Assembly: GCA_028819845.1 (NCBI GenBank)
Contig: JAPPKS010000018.1
Location: 1 to 64,000 of the forward strand
Direction of reading: 5' to 3'
DNA: 64,000 nucleotides
Source: Candidatus Poribacteria bacterium
Lineage (GTDB): Bacteria > Poribacteria > WGA-4E > PCPOR2b
Position numbers and translations under genes: made by a program. Numbering within the stretch: the first letter of the stretch is position 1; each line of letters begins with the position of its first letter. The notes below the pieces were generated by a model that saw only the letters and a list, made by a program, of their open reading frames with translations, did not search any database and was not told the DNA's origin. Shown piece after piece: positions 1 through 7,677 of this stretch.

Positions 1-55
1 AGTTAATGGCAACCATCACTTTCAGTCCCCTTTTCATCGGGGTAGAGGTTGTTAC
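1..55 (-). CRISPR. Leader-proximal repeat and partial spacer of a CRISPR array
   Basis: A single repeat-like unit of about 37 nt lies at 19-55, followed leftward by the start of a spacer (1-18) cut by the window edge. Its core is CCCCTTTTCATCGGGG (27-42), a four-pair stem with an 8-nt loop. Read on the minus strand it ends in ACTGAAAG, which resembles the ATTGAAAC-type 8-nt 5' handle of type I crRNAs. The array would therefore be transcribed leftward, in the same direction as the cas genes, with cas4 upstream. Only one copy is visible, so exact repeat boundaries are inferred from the handle and stem rather than from periodicity. Confidence 0.72.
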
Positions 56-448
56 CGACCTCGTGTAGAAGGGTGAGCATTGGACAAACACAGCAGTAGT
101 CCACGTTTGTAAGTTTCATCTCCTATCATGGTTGATATGCCTCATTAAGTCAATAGAATAGCGTTTATGTGCGGCGAGTTAAGTCACTGTCTGTATTGAC
201 GCCATTCTTACTCGAACTTTCGCAAATGTACTGATTTCTAACGAATACCGGCAGAACTCGTTTTACGCCAAGCTAGTCCGTCGAAAATCGGGCTAAAGTT
301 GGCTTAAATCCGCAATTCTAATCTCGTTTACGTGCGGCAACACTCTCAAAAAAAGCCTGTCAATCCGCGTGGCGTCCGGATTTTTCGTTAGCATAAACCT
401 TTCGCAAATCGCCCCGATTATTCCGCAGAAAACCGATTTGCGAAACGC
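56..448 (-). promoter_or_regulatory. Probable CRISPR leader
   Basis: This stretch of about 390 bp has no convincing gene and lies between the end of cas4 and the first repeat. Its position upstream of the array, in the direction of transcription inferred from the repeat handle, makes it the likely leader carrying the array promoter and the spacer-integration signals. I see no clear long repeat in it. The call rests on position only. Confidence 0.5.
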
Positions 449-1021
449 TCACAACACATCGGCGCAGAACCGACGAAATTCACATTCAACGCATTTTCCG
501 CGCTGCGGCGTCGGTGGCGGCATTCGCTCGTATGATAGAATAGTCCGTATCTCATCAATACTGTCGAGGGTTTTTCGCCGCAACGCCTCTGTAATCGGTA
601 CCGCGGTGATGCGCCTTGTAGGAATCCGATAGATAAATCCTTGGGATACTGTTTGACCTAGGCATTCCTCCACCATCATTGCATACGCAGTCAACTGGTA
701 TTTGGCGTTTAGATTCAGCCTCTGCCTTGTGGACTTAAACTCAACTGGAAAAGCACCTTCTTCTGTCTCAATGAGCAGGTCAAGCACGCCAGACAATCCG
801 AGAGCGTCCGCGTTCAGTGCGACATGAAACTTGCGGTTTCCCGATTCCAACCCATAACGGGAGAGGAGCCGGCGCCGCTCCAAGACGCTGAGCACCTCGT
901 GTTCAACCGCGCCATGCTGCATTGGATGCGTAACCGGGCGGTGGACCGGTGTGAAATAGGTGTGGTAGACCACCCGCGGACAGTAGAAATACTGTTTGAT
1001 GTCGCTGACGCGTATGTTCAT
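449..1021 (-). CDS. cas4: CRISPR-associated exonuclease Cas4
   Basis: Cas4 is a RecB-family iron-sulfur nuclease that trims prespacers and checks the PAM before Cas1-Cas2 integrates them. The 190-residue product has the expected layout. One cysteine sits at the N-terminus (Cys14 in YFYCPR) and three at the C-terminus (Cys177, 180 and 186 in CVECEFRRFC), together able to hold a 4Fe-4S cluster. Between them are the nuclease residues: a His in HGAVEHE, an Asp in GVLDLLIE and the EFKSTR motif. Length is normal for the family. It is the last gene of the cas1-cas2-cas4 adaptation group and sits next to the array leader. A hairpin repeat separates it from cas2. Confidence 0.93.
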   Translation of the reverse strand: MNIRVSDIKQYFYCPRVVYHTYFTPVHRPVTHPMQHGAVEHEVLSVLERRRLLSRYGLESGNRKFHVALNADALGLSGVLDLLIETEEGAFPVEFKSTRQRLNLNAKYQLTAYAMMVEECLGQTVSQGFIYRIPTRRITAVPITEALRRKTLDSIDEIRTILSYERMPPPTPQRGKCVECEFRRFCADVL

Positions 1022-1059
1022 TCTCGGTTCCTTTTAAAATCGCGGTGCAAAAGACACGG

Positions 1060-1093
1060 AGAAACCGAGTTTTGGGGAAAAAACTCGGTTTCT
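1060..1093. repeat. AACCGAG hairpin repeat, copy 1 (cas2-cas4 gap)
   Basis: AGAAACCGAGTTTT pairs with AAAACTCGGTTTCT around a short G-rich loop, giving a near-perfect hairpin of about 34 nt. It occupies the 96-bp gap between cas2 and cas4. The same sequence recurs at 1377-1410, 1497-1530 and 11117-11150, with degenerate copies at 3944-4067. Confidence 0.9.
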
Positions 1094-1117
1094 GCTGATT
1101 GATATTTTGCGTGTATG

Positions 1118-1369
1118 TCATTTGCCATTTTCCTCAATGACCGTTCGTTTATCGTAATCTTTTGCACATACACCCATGACTTCGATTACTCCTTCTGCCT
1201 TGCCGAGTTGAACTGCCAGTTTTTCCTCCAATGCGCGCCGCCGAGTGGTGTTGATGTCGCCGCGGAAGGCGCTGTATTGGATTCGGTGTAAGCCGTAATC
1301 GAGGCAAACATCGGCGATTTTTTTGCGGATACGGTCATTGACGATGTCGTAGATGACGTAGGTTTGCAT
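1118..1369 (-). CDS. cas2: CRISPR-associated endonuclease Cas2
   Basis: Cas2 forms the dimeric core that bridges two Cas1 dimers during spacer integration. The 83-residue product begins MQTYVIYDIVNDRIRKKIAD, the ferredoxin-like first strand with the conserved Asp after YVIYD, and continues with GLHRIQYSAFRGD, the usual strand 2/3 region of Cas2. The C-terminus is short and lacks a fused domain. The gene lies between cas1 and cas4 with hairpin repeats in both gaps, so the adaptation genes are probably co-transcribed but not translationally overlapped. The start ATG at 1367-1369 is the only sensible one. Confidence 0.92.
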   Translation of the reverse strand: MQTYVIYDIVNDRIRKKIADVCLDYGLHRIQYSAFRGDINTTRRRALEEKLAVQLGKAEGVIEVMGVCAKDYDKRTVIEENGK

Positions 1370-1376
1370 GGACTTT

Positions 1377-1410
1377 AGAAACCGAGTTTTTTCTTCAAAA
1401 CTCGGTTTCT
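1377..1410. repeat. AACCGAG hairpin repeat, copy 2 (cas1-cas2 gap)
   Basis: AGAAACCGAGTTTTTTC and GAAACCGAG-complementary arm CTCGGTTTCT form a hairpin immediately upstream of the cas2 start codon, so it would lie in the 5' untranslated region or leader of cas2. Same family as 1060-1093. Confidence 0.9.
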
Positions 1411-1496
1411 TTGCCTTTCGGAATCGATTTTATCTGATTTAACCTCAAATCCACTAAACGTGGCAGCTCGCGTCTGGAAACAATGCTGGAATTTCA

Positions 1497-1530
1497 AGAA
1501 ACCGAGTTTTGGGGAAAAAACTCGGTCTCA
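1497..1530. repeat. AACCGAG hairpin repeat, copy 3 (just after cas1)
   Basis: Third near-identical hairpin of the family, ending 13 bp from the cas1 stop codon. The right arm reads ACTCGGTCTC, a one-base variant of the other copies. Two copies in one 173-bp intergenic gap is unusual and points to a repeat that accumulates here. Confidence 0.88.
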
Positions 1531-1542
1531 AGAATTTGCCCA

Positions 1543-2643
1543 TTACCATGTGGCGATGAAAGGTTGATAATCCCGTTCGCGGCGTAGGAACATCGCCAGA
1601 TGACGTGCTTGGAGTTGAATGATGTTGCAGAGTTTCTGTTCTTTCCGCTCGAACCGCTCGGTCTCCTGTAGCCGCCCTAGCACACGGTCGGCAATTGCGC
1701 GGCGGGTTTCACGGCTTAGCCGGCGCTGCGACGGAGTATCAGCCGCGCTATCGGATTTTGAGGATTGGTGAGCGGCTTTTGCGGCTTCGCTGTCTGGCTC
1801 TTCCCACCCGACGTTGAACCTTTTGTTAATCATGGCAAACACAACCCTATCCACGACGGACTGGCGGAATTCTTCGATAAAGTCTAACACTAACGACGGT
1901 TTGCCGGGGCGGTCGACGTGCAGGAACCCCGCAAACGGCTCGAGTCCAGCGAGTGACAGCGCGCTCCAGACTTGCGAGTAGAGTATCCCGTAGCCGTAGT
2001 TGAGTAGTGCGTTCACGTCGTCGACTGCGCCGCGATGGTTTCGAGTGTTGAATCGTCCGGCGGGCAACAGCCGTTGGACGCATTCCCAGTAGAGGGCGCC
2101 GGCGCGTCCTTCGAGATTAAGGAGCGTCGATCGCATCGCATCAACGGGCGTGGTAGTATCCGCGGGCGTTTCCAGAGCGCTCAATTCCGACAGAATCGCC
2201 TCAATTTTTCCAATGCGTTCCATGAGTTCAGTATATTTTTTTGGTGCTTGTTTCTTGCGGTATTTTCCGAAATAACGGACGAGGTTTACTTGGTTCTTCA
2301 GCTTGCCCGCAGCGAACCGCTTGGCAATCTCCAATCCACGCGCGTCGTGGTAGGCGGCGAGTTGTTCGCGTCTTGAAATCACGGTGGCGGTAAGGGATGG
2401 GCTATTGAGTTTCGCGTACGGCTTACCGTTGAAACTGAGGAACGAGATTTCGATGCCGCGTTCGGTACACGCTTCAATCAGGTCAGAGGAGACGCTGACG
2501 CCGCGGGAGGCAATAACAATCTGGTCGAGATCCATCAGTGCGTGTTCCTCTTTTTTGCGCTCCTTGTCTCGGTAACGGACACTGACACGCTCGGAATGTT
2601 TGCCGAGATAGGTGCCGTAATCGGAGATAGTGAGTTGGTTCAT
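1543..2643 (-). CDS. cas1: CRISPR-associated endonuclease/integrase Cas1
   Basis: Cas1 is the metal-dependent integrase that joins new spacers to the leader-end repeat. The 366-residue protein has the N-terminal beta domain (about 1-90; ALMDLDQIVIASRGVSVS is typical) and the helical catalytic domain. Conserved catalytic residues are visible: Glu178 in NLEGRAGALYW, His242 in GFLHVDRPGK and the acidic DFIEEFR segment at about 254-260. It is somewhat longer than the usual 320-340 residues because of a polar stretch near 290-315 (rich in Ala, Ser, Asp). It starts the adaptation group cas1-cas2-cas4 and is divergently oriented from the DUF433 gene across a gap of about 180 bp. Confidence 0.95.
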   Translation of the reverse strand: MNQLTISDYGTYLGKHSERVSVRYRDKERKKEEHALMDLDQIVIASRGVSVSSDLIEACTERGIEISFLSFNGKPYAKLNSPSLTATVISRREQLAAYHDARGLEIAKRFAAGKLKNQVNLVRYFGKYRKKQAPKKYTELMERIGKIEAILSELSALETPADTTTPVDAMRSTLLNLEGRAGALYWECVQRLLPAGRFNTRNHRGAVDDVNALLNYGYGILYSQVWSALSLAGLEPFAGFLHVDRPGKPSLVLDFIEEFRQSVVDRVVFAMINKRFNVGWEEPDSEAAKAAHQSSKSDSAADTPSQRRLSRETRRAIADRVLGRLQETERFERKEQKLCNIIQLQARHLAMFLRRERDYQPFIATW

Positions 2644-2821
2644 TTTCTCTTTCCTTTCAATCTAATTGCATAGAATAATCTCGAAGTGTTTTCTTAATTC
2701 TTGCGCGTATGCCGAATTTCAGGTATACTTTAAAGACGATTGAACAATCGTTGAACCCCGTGCAGCGGCCCCACAACGCTACGCCATTTTCGACTCACGA
2801 TTGATTCAAAGGAACCAATTT

Positions 2822-3103
2822 ATGTGCCAACATTGCGATACTTACAGATTTCTTGAAGCCCGTCCGAATCATTGGCGCCGGCAACTCTGGATAAAGGGTA
2901 GAAACATGACCGTTTGGCACCTTATCGCCGCCATGCGCACCGAACGCGAGACACTTGAGGGAACGGCTAAGAACTTCGGGTTGCCGCTTGAAGCTGTCCT
3001 TGAAGCGACACACTACTATGTCCTCCACAAAGACATTGTCGAAGCCGACACGGAAGAGGAGAAACGCATTCTCACCGAAGAATTCGGTTATCACTTGGAT
3101 TAG
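2822..3103 (+). CDS. DUF433-family antitoxin-like protein
   Basis: Small protein of about 93 residues with the DUF433 pattern: a beta-strand and HTH-like segment (MTVWHLIAAMRTERETLEGTA) followed by FGLPLEAVLEATHYYVLHKD. DUF433 proteins are usually the antitoxin-like partner of PIN-like toxins. I chose ATG at 2822 because AAAGGA precedes it at good spacing; an upstream TTG at 2801 has no better signal. Its stop is two bases from the next start, so it is co-translated with the DUF5615 gene. The pair sits between the effector and adaptation parts of the cas locus, on the opposite strand. Function as an antitoxin is inferred from family and pairing. Confidence 0.8.
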   Translation: MCQHCDTYRFLEARPNHWRRQLWIKGRNMTVWHLIAAMRTERETLEGTAKNFGLPLEAVLEATHYYVLHKDIVEADTEEEKRILTEEFGYHLD

Positions 3104-3105
3104 CC

Positions 3106-3474
3106 ATGTCTCTCACAATCTACCTTGACGATTGTTCTGATGATAACCGTCTAATCCATTCCCTCACGCTGGCAGGACACACCGTTATATCACCCCGATC
3201 GACAAATACCAAAGACTTGGACGATGGCGACCACCTCCGTTACGCCGCGGCTCATGGTTACTGTGTACTTACCCATAACCCCTTAGATTTTCGCCGATTA
3301 CACCGTGATTGGCAGGATCGAGGATTTACGCATTCAGGAATTTTTGTTATCTACCGTGACAACAACATCCGCAAGGATATGAACAATATTGACATCGTCA
3401 GATCCATCGCAAACCTGTCGGCTTCGAACTTGCCTATCGCCAACGAAATTCACATCCTCAATCAGTGGCGATAG
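3106..3474 (+). CDS. DUF5615-family PIN-like toxin candidate
   Basis: This 122-residue protein matches the DUF5615 (Mut7-C-like PIN) layout: an N-terminal acidic strand (IYLDDCSDDNRLIHSL), GHTVISP, an Asp-rich segment DLDDGDHLRYAAAHG and the CVLTHNPLDF block. PIN-like proteins are metal-dependent RNases and the acidic residues would form the active site. In typical members the third block reads LVTxDxDF; here it is LTHNPLDF, so one acidic position may be substituted. The gene overlaps no other but is only 2 bp from the DUF433 gene, the usual toxin-antitoxin order. Activity is not shown by sequence alone. Confidence 0.78.
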   Translation: MSLTIYLDDCSDDNRLIHSLTLAGHTVISPRSTNTKDLDDGDHLRYAAAHGYCVLTHNPLDFRRLHRDWQDRGFTHSGIFVIYRDNNIRKDMNNIDIVRSIANLSASNLPIANEIHILNQWR

Positions 3475-3493
3475 TAACTTCAAAGCAGGCACG

Positions 3494-3577
3494 AGGTGCA
3501 TGTTAATTGCGACAGCCCAACCAAGAACGACAATCCGCCGTGAAAGAAGAACGTACCGTGACAGTTTCTCTCAATAA
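3494..3577 (+). pseudogene. BrnT toxin, C-terminal remnant
   Basis: The reading frame ending at 3577 encodes RCMLIATAQ followed by TIRRERRTYRDS. This resembles the last part of BrnT ribonuclease toxins, which ends in an ISAR...TRRERRxYE block. About 27 residues remain and the catalytic part is missing, replaced upstream by the DUF5615 gene. The remnant overlaps the start of the brnA remnant, as brnT normally overlaps brnA, which supports the identification. Confidence 0.6.
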
Positions 3578-3861
3578 CCTCCCGAAAAACACGCAAACCG
3601 ATCAACCGACTGAATAAGGAGGGCGATAGCAATTCCGCAGCGACCGAAGCCGAAATTAACGCGGCAGCGGTATCGGACCCCGACGCCCAGCCGACTGATG
3701 CGGCATTTTGGAGAGATGCCGAGATTGTGATACCCGAACCTAAACACGCCATATCTCTGCGCGTCGACAGCGATGTGCTCAAGTGGTTCAAATCTCAGGG
3801 CAAAGGTTACCAGACGCGCATGAACGCCGTGTTGCGGGCGTATATGAAAGCACATCAATAG
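3540..3861 (+). pseudogene. BrnA antitoxin, frameshifted
   Basis: A GTG at 3540 opens a frame encoding KEERTVTVSLNNLPKNTQTD, which stops at 3615-3617. The BrnA-like sequence resumes in another frame: TEAEINAAAVSDPDAQPTD, AFWRDAEIVIPEPKHAISLR, then DVLKWFKSQGKGYQTRMNAV and the C-terminal LRAYMKAHQ, ending at 3861. This is the BrnA ribbon-helix-helix antitoxin family (CopG-like C-terminus). The frame is broken at a copy of the 23-bp repeat unit (3600-3630), which appears to have replaced or enlarged the normal linker. The intact C-terminal DNA-binding half might still be made from an internal start, but none is obvious. Confidence 0.75.
3600..3630 (+). repeat. 23-bp-unit repeat copy inside brnA
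   Basis: GATCAACCGACTGAATAAGG and the following GGGCGATAGC match the interspersed unit found at 16080-16100, 16560-16610 and elsewhere (consensus TCAACTGACCGAATAG then GGCGATAGT). Here it brings the stop codon and a frameshift into brnA. Confidence 0.75.
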
Positions 3862-4111
3862 GGAGCTCTCAACCGAGTTTGAAACATCAATCGCGCTGCT
3901 ATTGCAAAATTTTTACGCTTTCACAGTTACACAATGATCCGCCGTGAAACCGAGTTTTTTGCACAGAAACCAAGTTTTTTCGGCGTAGAAACGCGAGATT
4001 GACGAAAATCGGAGCAATTTACCTTTTTTGATTTAGCATTCCTGAACCAAAAAATCGGTTTCTCGGCATATATTTCGGGCGTATTTGTGATGCCCGACAT
4101 TAGGCCAGAAA
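3862..4111. repeat. Noncoding gap with degenerate AACCGAG arms
   Basis: This 250-bp gap between brnA and cas5 has no gene. It contains direct, imperfect copies of the hairpin arm: GTGAAACCGAGTTTTTT (3944-3960), ACAGAAACCAAGTTTTTT (3963-3980), a shorter TAGAAACGCGAG near 3986, and an opposite-arm copy AAAAAATCGGTTTCTCGG (4050-4067). It looks like a decayed cluster of the same hairpin family found at the other cas junctions. Confidence 0.7.
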
Positions 4112-4801
4112 TCAAATGCCTAGACGTTCGTAATCACTAAAGCCACGACTCGATTTGCGCAACCGGTAGGGAAGCATGGCAAGGCAAGTGCGCCGCTCCT
4201 TACCAACACGGATGTTCTTCCCGCTGTAAATATCGGCTTGCTCGAAAGTCATCATATCGTCGCAATCATCCAAGTGTTGTAACTGACTTTGAATATGCCA
4301 TGTATCCGCTTGTTCACCCAGAGGCGTAAAGTCAGAAGGTAACCCCTCAACTTGTTGTATCGGCGGAAGAAATTGAAAGAACCCACCACGCTTCCCAAAG
4401 TATGTAATGTGAGGCAGTAACTGTTTCAACGATTCCATCTGTGAATTGTCGTGAATTTCAAAACCTAGCTTCATATTACCAGCGAAATGGACATATTCGC
4501 GGTAGCCGATAGTTCTATCGTATCCGTTCTTGCCCTTAGAACGAGTAGGCTTCAGAATACGCGTGAACACGTTGTTGACTAACGCACGTTCAGGTACACG
4601 TACTGCGAATGACAAGCCGCGTATCCACTGCCACGCTTCCTCCCCGGAACCGATTCCATCTGTGCGTATGGCGGCATCTAACAGCCCCATCTTTATCGCA
4701 TAAGGTGTTGGCGTCAACAGCGTTTTACCGCCTGATGATGTAGCATTGCTCGGCTTGAGCGAAAAGAACGTGGTGGGTTGATAGGTAGCTAACACCCACA
4801 T
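4112..4801 (-). CDS. cas5: CRISPR-associated protein Cas5
   Basis: Cas5 is the RAMP-fold subunit that caps the 5' handle of the crRNA in type I Cascade. The 229-residue product starts MWVLATYQPTTFFSLKPSNA and has KTLLTPTPYAIKMGLLDAA, the helix that follows the first strand in Cas5 proteins. The downstream PERALVNNVFTRILKP region and the following Lys/Gly-rich segment are also typical. It follows cas7 with a one-base gap, so the two are translationally coupled. The C-terminal region (SSRGFSDYERLGI) is not distinctive. Subtype is unclear; it is closest in style to I-A/I-B-type Cas5. Confidence 0.85.
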   Translation of the reverse strand: MWVLATYQPTTFFSLKPSNATSSGGKTLLTPTPYAIKMGLLDAAIRTDGIGSGEEAWQWIRGLSFAVRVPERALVNNVFTRILKPTRSKGKNGYDRTIGYREYVHFAGNMKLGFEIHDNSQMESLKQLLPHITYFGKRGGFFQFLPPIQQVEGLPSDFTPLGEQADTWHIQSQLQHLDDCDDMMTFEQADIYSGKNIRVGKERRTCLAMLPYRLRKSSRGFSDYERLGI

Positions 4802-4802
4802 T

Positions 4803-5843
4803 TTAGTTCCCTCCGTTGTAGCTTATCTTGTAAGGTTCAGTTGTATTGGCAAGACTTGCCATCAGTTCAGCGTAATTGCCAAGTGTGTCAAACTTCTGGC
4901 ATTCAATCGCTCCTGCTTCAATTTGGTTGAGCGCATTGGCGATACGTTGGATTTCTTCCTTGTAACACTTATTGAGTGGGCTGACCGTCGGTGCGGGTAA
5001 AATCTTGGTGCTGAGACTAACAACTCCCTCAAAGTTGACGAGATGCGGATTCTGTGCACTTCGCATCGCCCCGTTCGGCTCGACGAAAGTGCAAAGCAGG
5101 CTTTCAATTAACGCCTTGTAACGTTGATTGCGCTCCTCTTCACCAATAGCGTAAGCCTGACTTATATCGTTGAAGCCTAGCCGTGAAACCTCAATTCCTG
5201 CGACAATCGCATAAATCCCGGAATTGGCTGGACGATGGAAGATGTTCTGTCCCAGATTAGCCCCACTGTCATCATCGCTCGCGTTGTCACTAGGATTCTG
5301 GGTTCCGCTGTCACCAGTGCTCCCGCTACTATCTGCGTTCTGCACTCCACTATCCGATACATATTTGACATGGAAGTAGTTATCGGTCGTGTTCAACTCT
5401 GGTATGCCCACGACCCAACCAAACTCCACGATTGACTTGCGAGGTGTTGATTTGTTTTTCGCTGTTACGAGGATCCCCTCAACGTCATCAATGGTACAAG
5501 TTTGTAACATCGTAGTAATTATCTCGTTGTCGGGGGTGTTTTTGTCGAATGTATTGAGAAAGGTTTCATCGTCAAGGATGCGATTAGCGCTGAATTTTTG
5601 ACATCCTGAACATAGATTCAGACCGCTATTTCTACTAAAGTGAAACAGATGTTCAGCCTGAATATGTTTGAACATGTCTCCTGAAATCGCGTTAACAGCA
5701 GCGAGCTTACCCATCTGATCATAGACGTTGACCATACGGGTTGCAATCTGGTTGCCCTCACTTCCCTCGTTGTTGAGAGAGTGCATGTCAATTGTGGCTT
5801 GACCACAGATGGTAAGGGAGTAAATGGCTTTGTTATCGTTCAT
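4803..5843 (-). CDS. cas7: CRISPR-associated protein Cas7 (DevR/Csa2-like backbone)
   Basis: Cas7 polymerises along the crRNA to form the Cascade backbone. The N-terminus (YSLTICGQATIDMHSLNNEG, then GNQIATRMVNVYD and NAISGDMFKHIQAEHL) matches the DevR/MJ0381-type Cas7 family, where the AISG(D/E)MLKH block is characteristic. Residues 163-199 are an unusual Ser/Asp/Gly/Asn-rich stretch with no predicted structure. After it the RAMP fold resumes (GIYAIVAGIEVSRLGFND). The start overlaps the end of cas8 by 11 bp, and the stop is one base from cas5, so cas8-cas7-cas5 are one translational unit. Two Cys in CSGCQKF near 78-81 are also notable. Confidence 0.9.
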   Translation of the reverse strand: MNDNKAIYSLTICGQATIDMHSLNNEGSEGNQIATRMVNVYDQMGKLAAVNAISGDMFKHIQAEHLFHFSRNSGLNLCSGCQKFSANRILDDETFLNTFDKNTPDNEIITTMLQTCTIDDVEGILVTAKNKSTPRKSIVEFGWVVGIPELNTTDNYFHVKYVSDSGVQNADSSGSTGDSGTQNPSDNASDDDSGANLGQNIFHRPANSGIYAIVAGIEVSRLGFNDISQAYAIGEEERNQRYKALIESLLCTFVEPNGAMRSAQNPHLVNFEGVVSLSTKILPAPTVSPLNKCYKEEIQRIANALNQIEAGAIECQKFDTLGNYAELMASLANTTEPYKISYNGGN

Positions 5844-7665
5844 TTTGATCTCCTTGCTGGGTGTTGGAGGTTACATCGTCTGCCGGAGCCGCATCGCGGC
5901 TTGTTAAAGCGTATCCGAAAGCTACGAGCAAATGACAGACGGTTTGGGGGCCGTAACGATCAATCAATCGGACAATTTCGGTGATGTCGTCTTCGCGGAC
6001 GCTTTTCCGCCGGTAATGTTCAGATAACTCCACGGCGTCAGCGTTTTCTTCAGCACGGACATTTTCTGCGTTAAAAGTATGAAGAAAATCGCTTAATTCC
6101 TGAATGAACTCGCGAGGGTAATTTGCCTTGCGTCGCAGTTTCTCACCAAGTCCATATCGGACATCGTACGGTGGTTTTGGTTTTTTCTGCTTTTTTGCAA
6201 ATATTGTCTGGTATTGTAGCCTCACGGTACTCTGACGGATGGCTCTGGCGATGTTTTGAAACCCCTCGCTTTCAATAATCGGCGTGAGACGTTCTTCGGT
6301 ATTCATGAGTAACCTCCTCAAATTGGTTGTGCTCAACGGCTTCACCCAGAAGTGAGATTCGGCCAAAGCGTCAAGCAGATAGTTTGGATATTTCGCTGTG
6401 AAATCAAAGAATGCCATGATATCGTTGGCGGAAAGAAAATCTCGATAATGTTGAAGTAGCTGATAACCTTCGCTCCGTTCCTCCTCTAGGCTGCCGACGA
6501 TTTTCAGGTGTTCGGCTATCATCTGTTGGTATAATCGCACATCGTCAGAATCATTGACGTTCATCCAGCGGGGTAAATTAATAAAGGAAAGGTTCATTAC
6601 GGCAGACGAATTGCCGAGATCTTTATAAAACGCAGTGTAGAGACCTGCGACGAAATTCTCTGGGGCACGCCCCAGCAACTGCACAGCCAACGACGCGCTT
6701 GCTTCCGCTTCGCAGTGTTGTAGGAAGCAGTCCATGTACCGTAGCGAGGCAAAGATGTCCGATTTAATTGCGTGACGATTCCCTACTTCATCTCTGAATT
6801 TTGCAAAGATTGTATTGTGTTCCTCCAATGTGATGTTGACGGGCGCGAGCGCGAATGTTTTCCTGTCCTTTGGGGGTACTCCTTGTTTGACCAATACATA
6901 TCGAGGCACGGCACAATGGTAGAAACCTACCATCTTTACGTATTCGCATAGCCAGAACTTCTTTTGCGACTTCATTTCCAACTTGTCCGCTTTGGGAGCA
7001 ATTCCCCCTTTTCCCGTGCTCGGATTGAACACTTGGAGCATGGTCAAGCGGTCATCGCCAACAAGGTTCTTGTCTTTTTTGAGTATTTTCCATTTTTTCT
7101 CGCAGGCAGAAATTGGGTTTGGTGTTTCGGCGTGGAGTGCAAGCAACAACTTAATTACGTCTGCAGCATTCTCGCGATTTACAAACCAGTTGATAACAGC
7201 TGAATCGTACGTACTAATCCCCGACATTGTATTGATTTTTTGCCAAACCGGGTAGTAAGGTGAAGGTTTAGAGGGTAGCGTAGTATCGCTCTCATCTACA
7301 CCTCTATTCATCGTGTGACGAAGGTTTTGGCGAGCATCTCGGTAGGTATTATAAACCTCTTTCTGCTCTTCATAATCAACATATTTGATACCTTCGGGCA
7401 TAGCTGAAACAACCTTCGGCGTCTTCGTTTTAATGTAGTCAATCGGTGCAATGAATTTTGCGTTCTCAATCCATTCTTCTTTCAACGCATGATTGAGTTG
7501 AATCGCGTATGTTGCCCCTTGGTCCACTAATCGGACAATTCGCGAATCGCGAACGTCACGGACTCCTTGCAATACTAAATCTAGAATAGCAGCCAATCCA
7601 TAGGCTGAACAGACATCGGCGAATGTGCCAGTCTGTTTGTCGACGAAGTAAGTCTGTTGATACAT
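5833..7665 (-). CDS. Type I CRISPR large subunit, Cas8-like
   Basis: This 610-residue protein sits where the large Cascade subunit is expected, between cas3 and cas7. It has few recognisable motifs, as is usual for Cas8. Visible features are an N-terminal segment (YFVDKQTGTFADVCSAYGLA) reminiscent of Cas8a1/Cmx1-like proteins, a central KKFWLCEYVKMVGFY segment and a charged C-terminal helical region that could act as the small-subunit-like part, since no separate cas11 is present. ATG at 7665 is preferred over GTG at 7674 because AGGGAG precedes it at good spacing. Subtype assignment is open: I-A-like or Myxan-like is most plausible. Confidence 0.75.
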   Translation of the reverse strand: MYQQTYFVDKQTGTFADVCSAYGLAAILDLVLQGVRDVRDSRIVRLVDQGATYAIQLNHALKEEWIENAKFIAPIDYIKTKTPKVVSAMPEGIKYVDYEEQKEVYNTYRDARQNLRHTMNRGVDESDTTLPSKPSPYYPVWQKINTMSGISTYDSAVINWFVNRENAADVIKLLLALHAETPNPISACEKKWKILKKDKNLVGDDRLTMLQVFNPSTGKGGIAPKADKLEMKSQKKFWLCEYVKMVGFYHCAVPRYVLVKQGVPPKDRKTFALAPVNITLEEHNTIFAKFRDEVGNRHAIKSDIFASLRYMDCFLQHCEAEASASLAVQLLGRAPENFVAGLYTAFYKDLGNSSAVMNLSFINLPRWMNVNDSDDVRLYQQMIAEHLKIVGSLEEERSEGYQLLQHYRDFLSANDIMAFFDFTAKYPNYLLDALAESHFWVKPLSTTNLRRLLMNTEERLTPIIESEGFQNIARAIRQSTVRLQYQTIFAKKQKKPKPPYDVRYGLGEKLRRKANYPREFIQELSDFLHTFNAENVRAEENADAVELSEHYRRKSVREDDITEIVRLIDRYGPQTVCHLLVAFGYALTSRDAAPADDVTSNTQQGDQNER

Positions 7666-7677
7666 GATTGTCACTCC

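Noticed and set aside
1060-1530. AACCGAG hairpins as a second CRISPR array
   Set aside because: Copies are palindromic hairpins with irregular spacing and no spacers of constant length between them.
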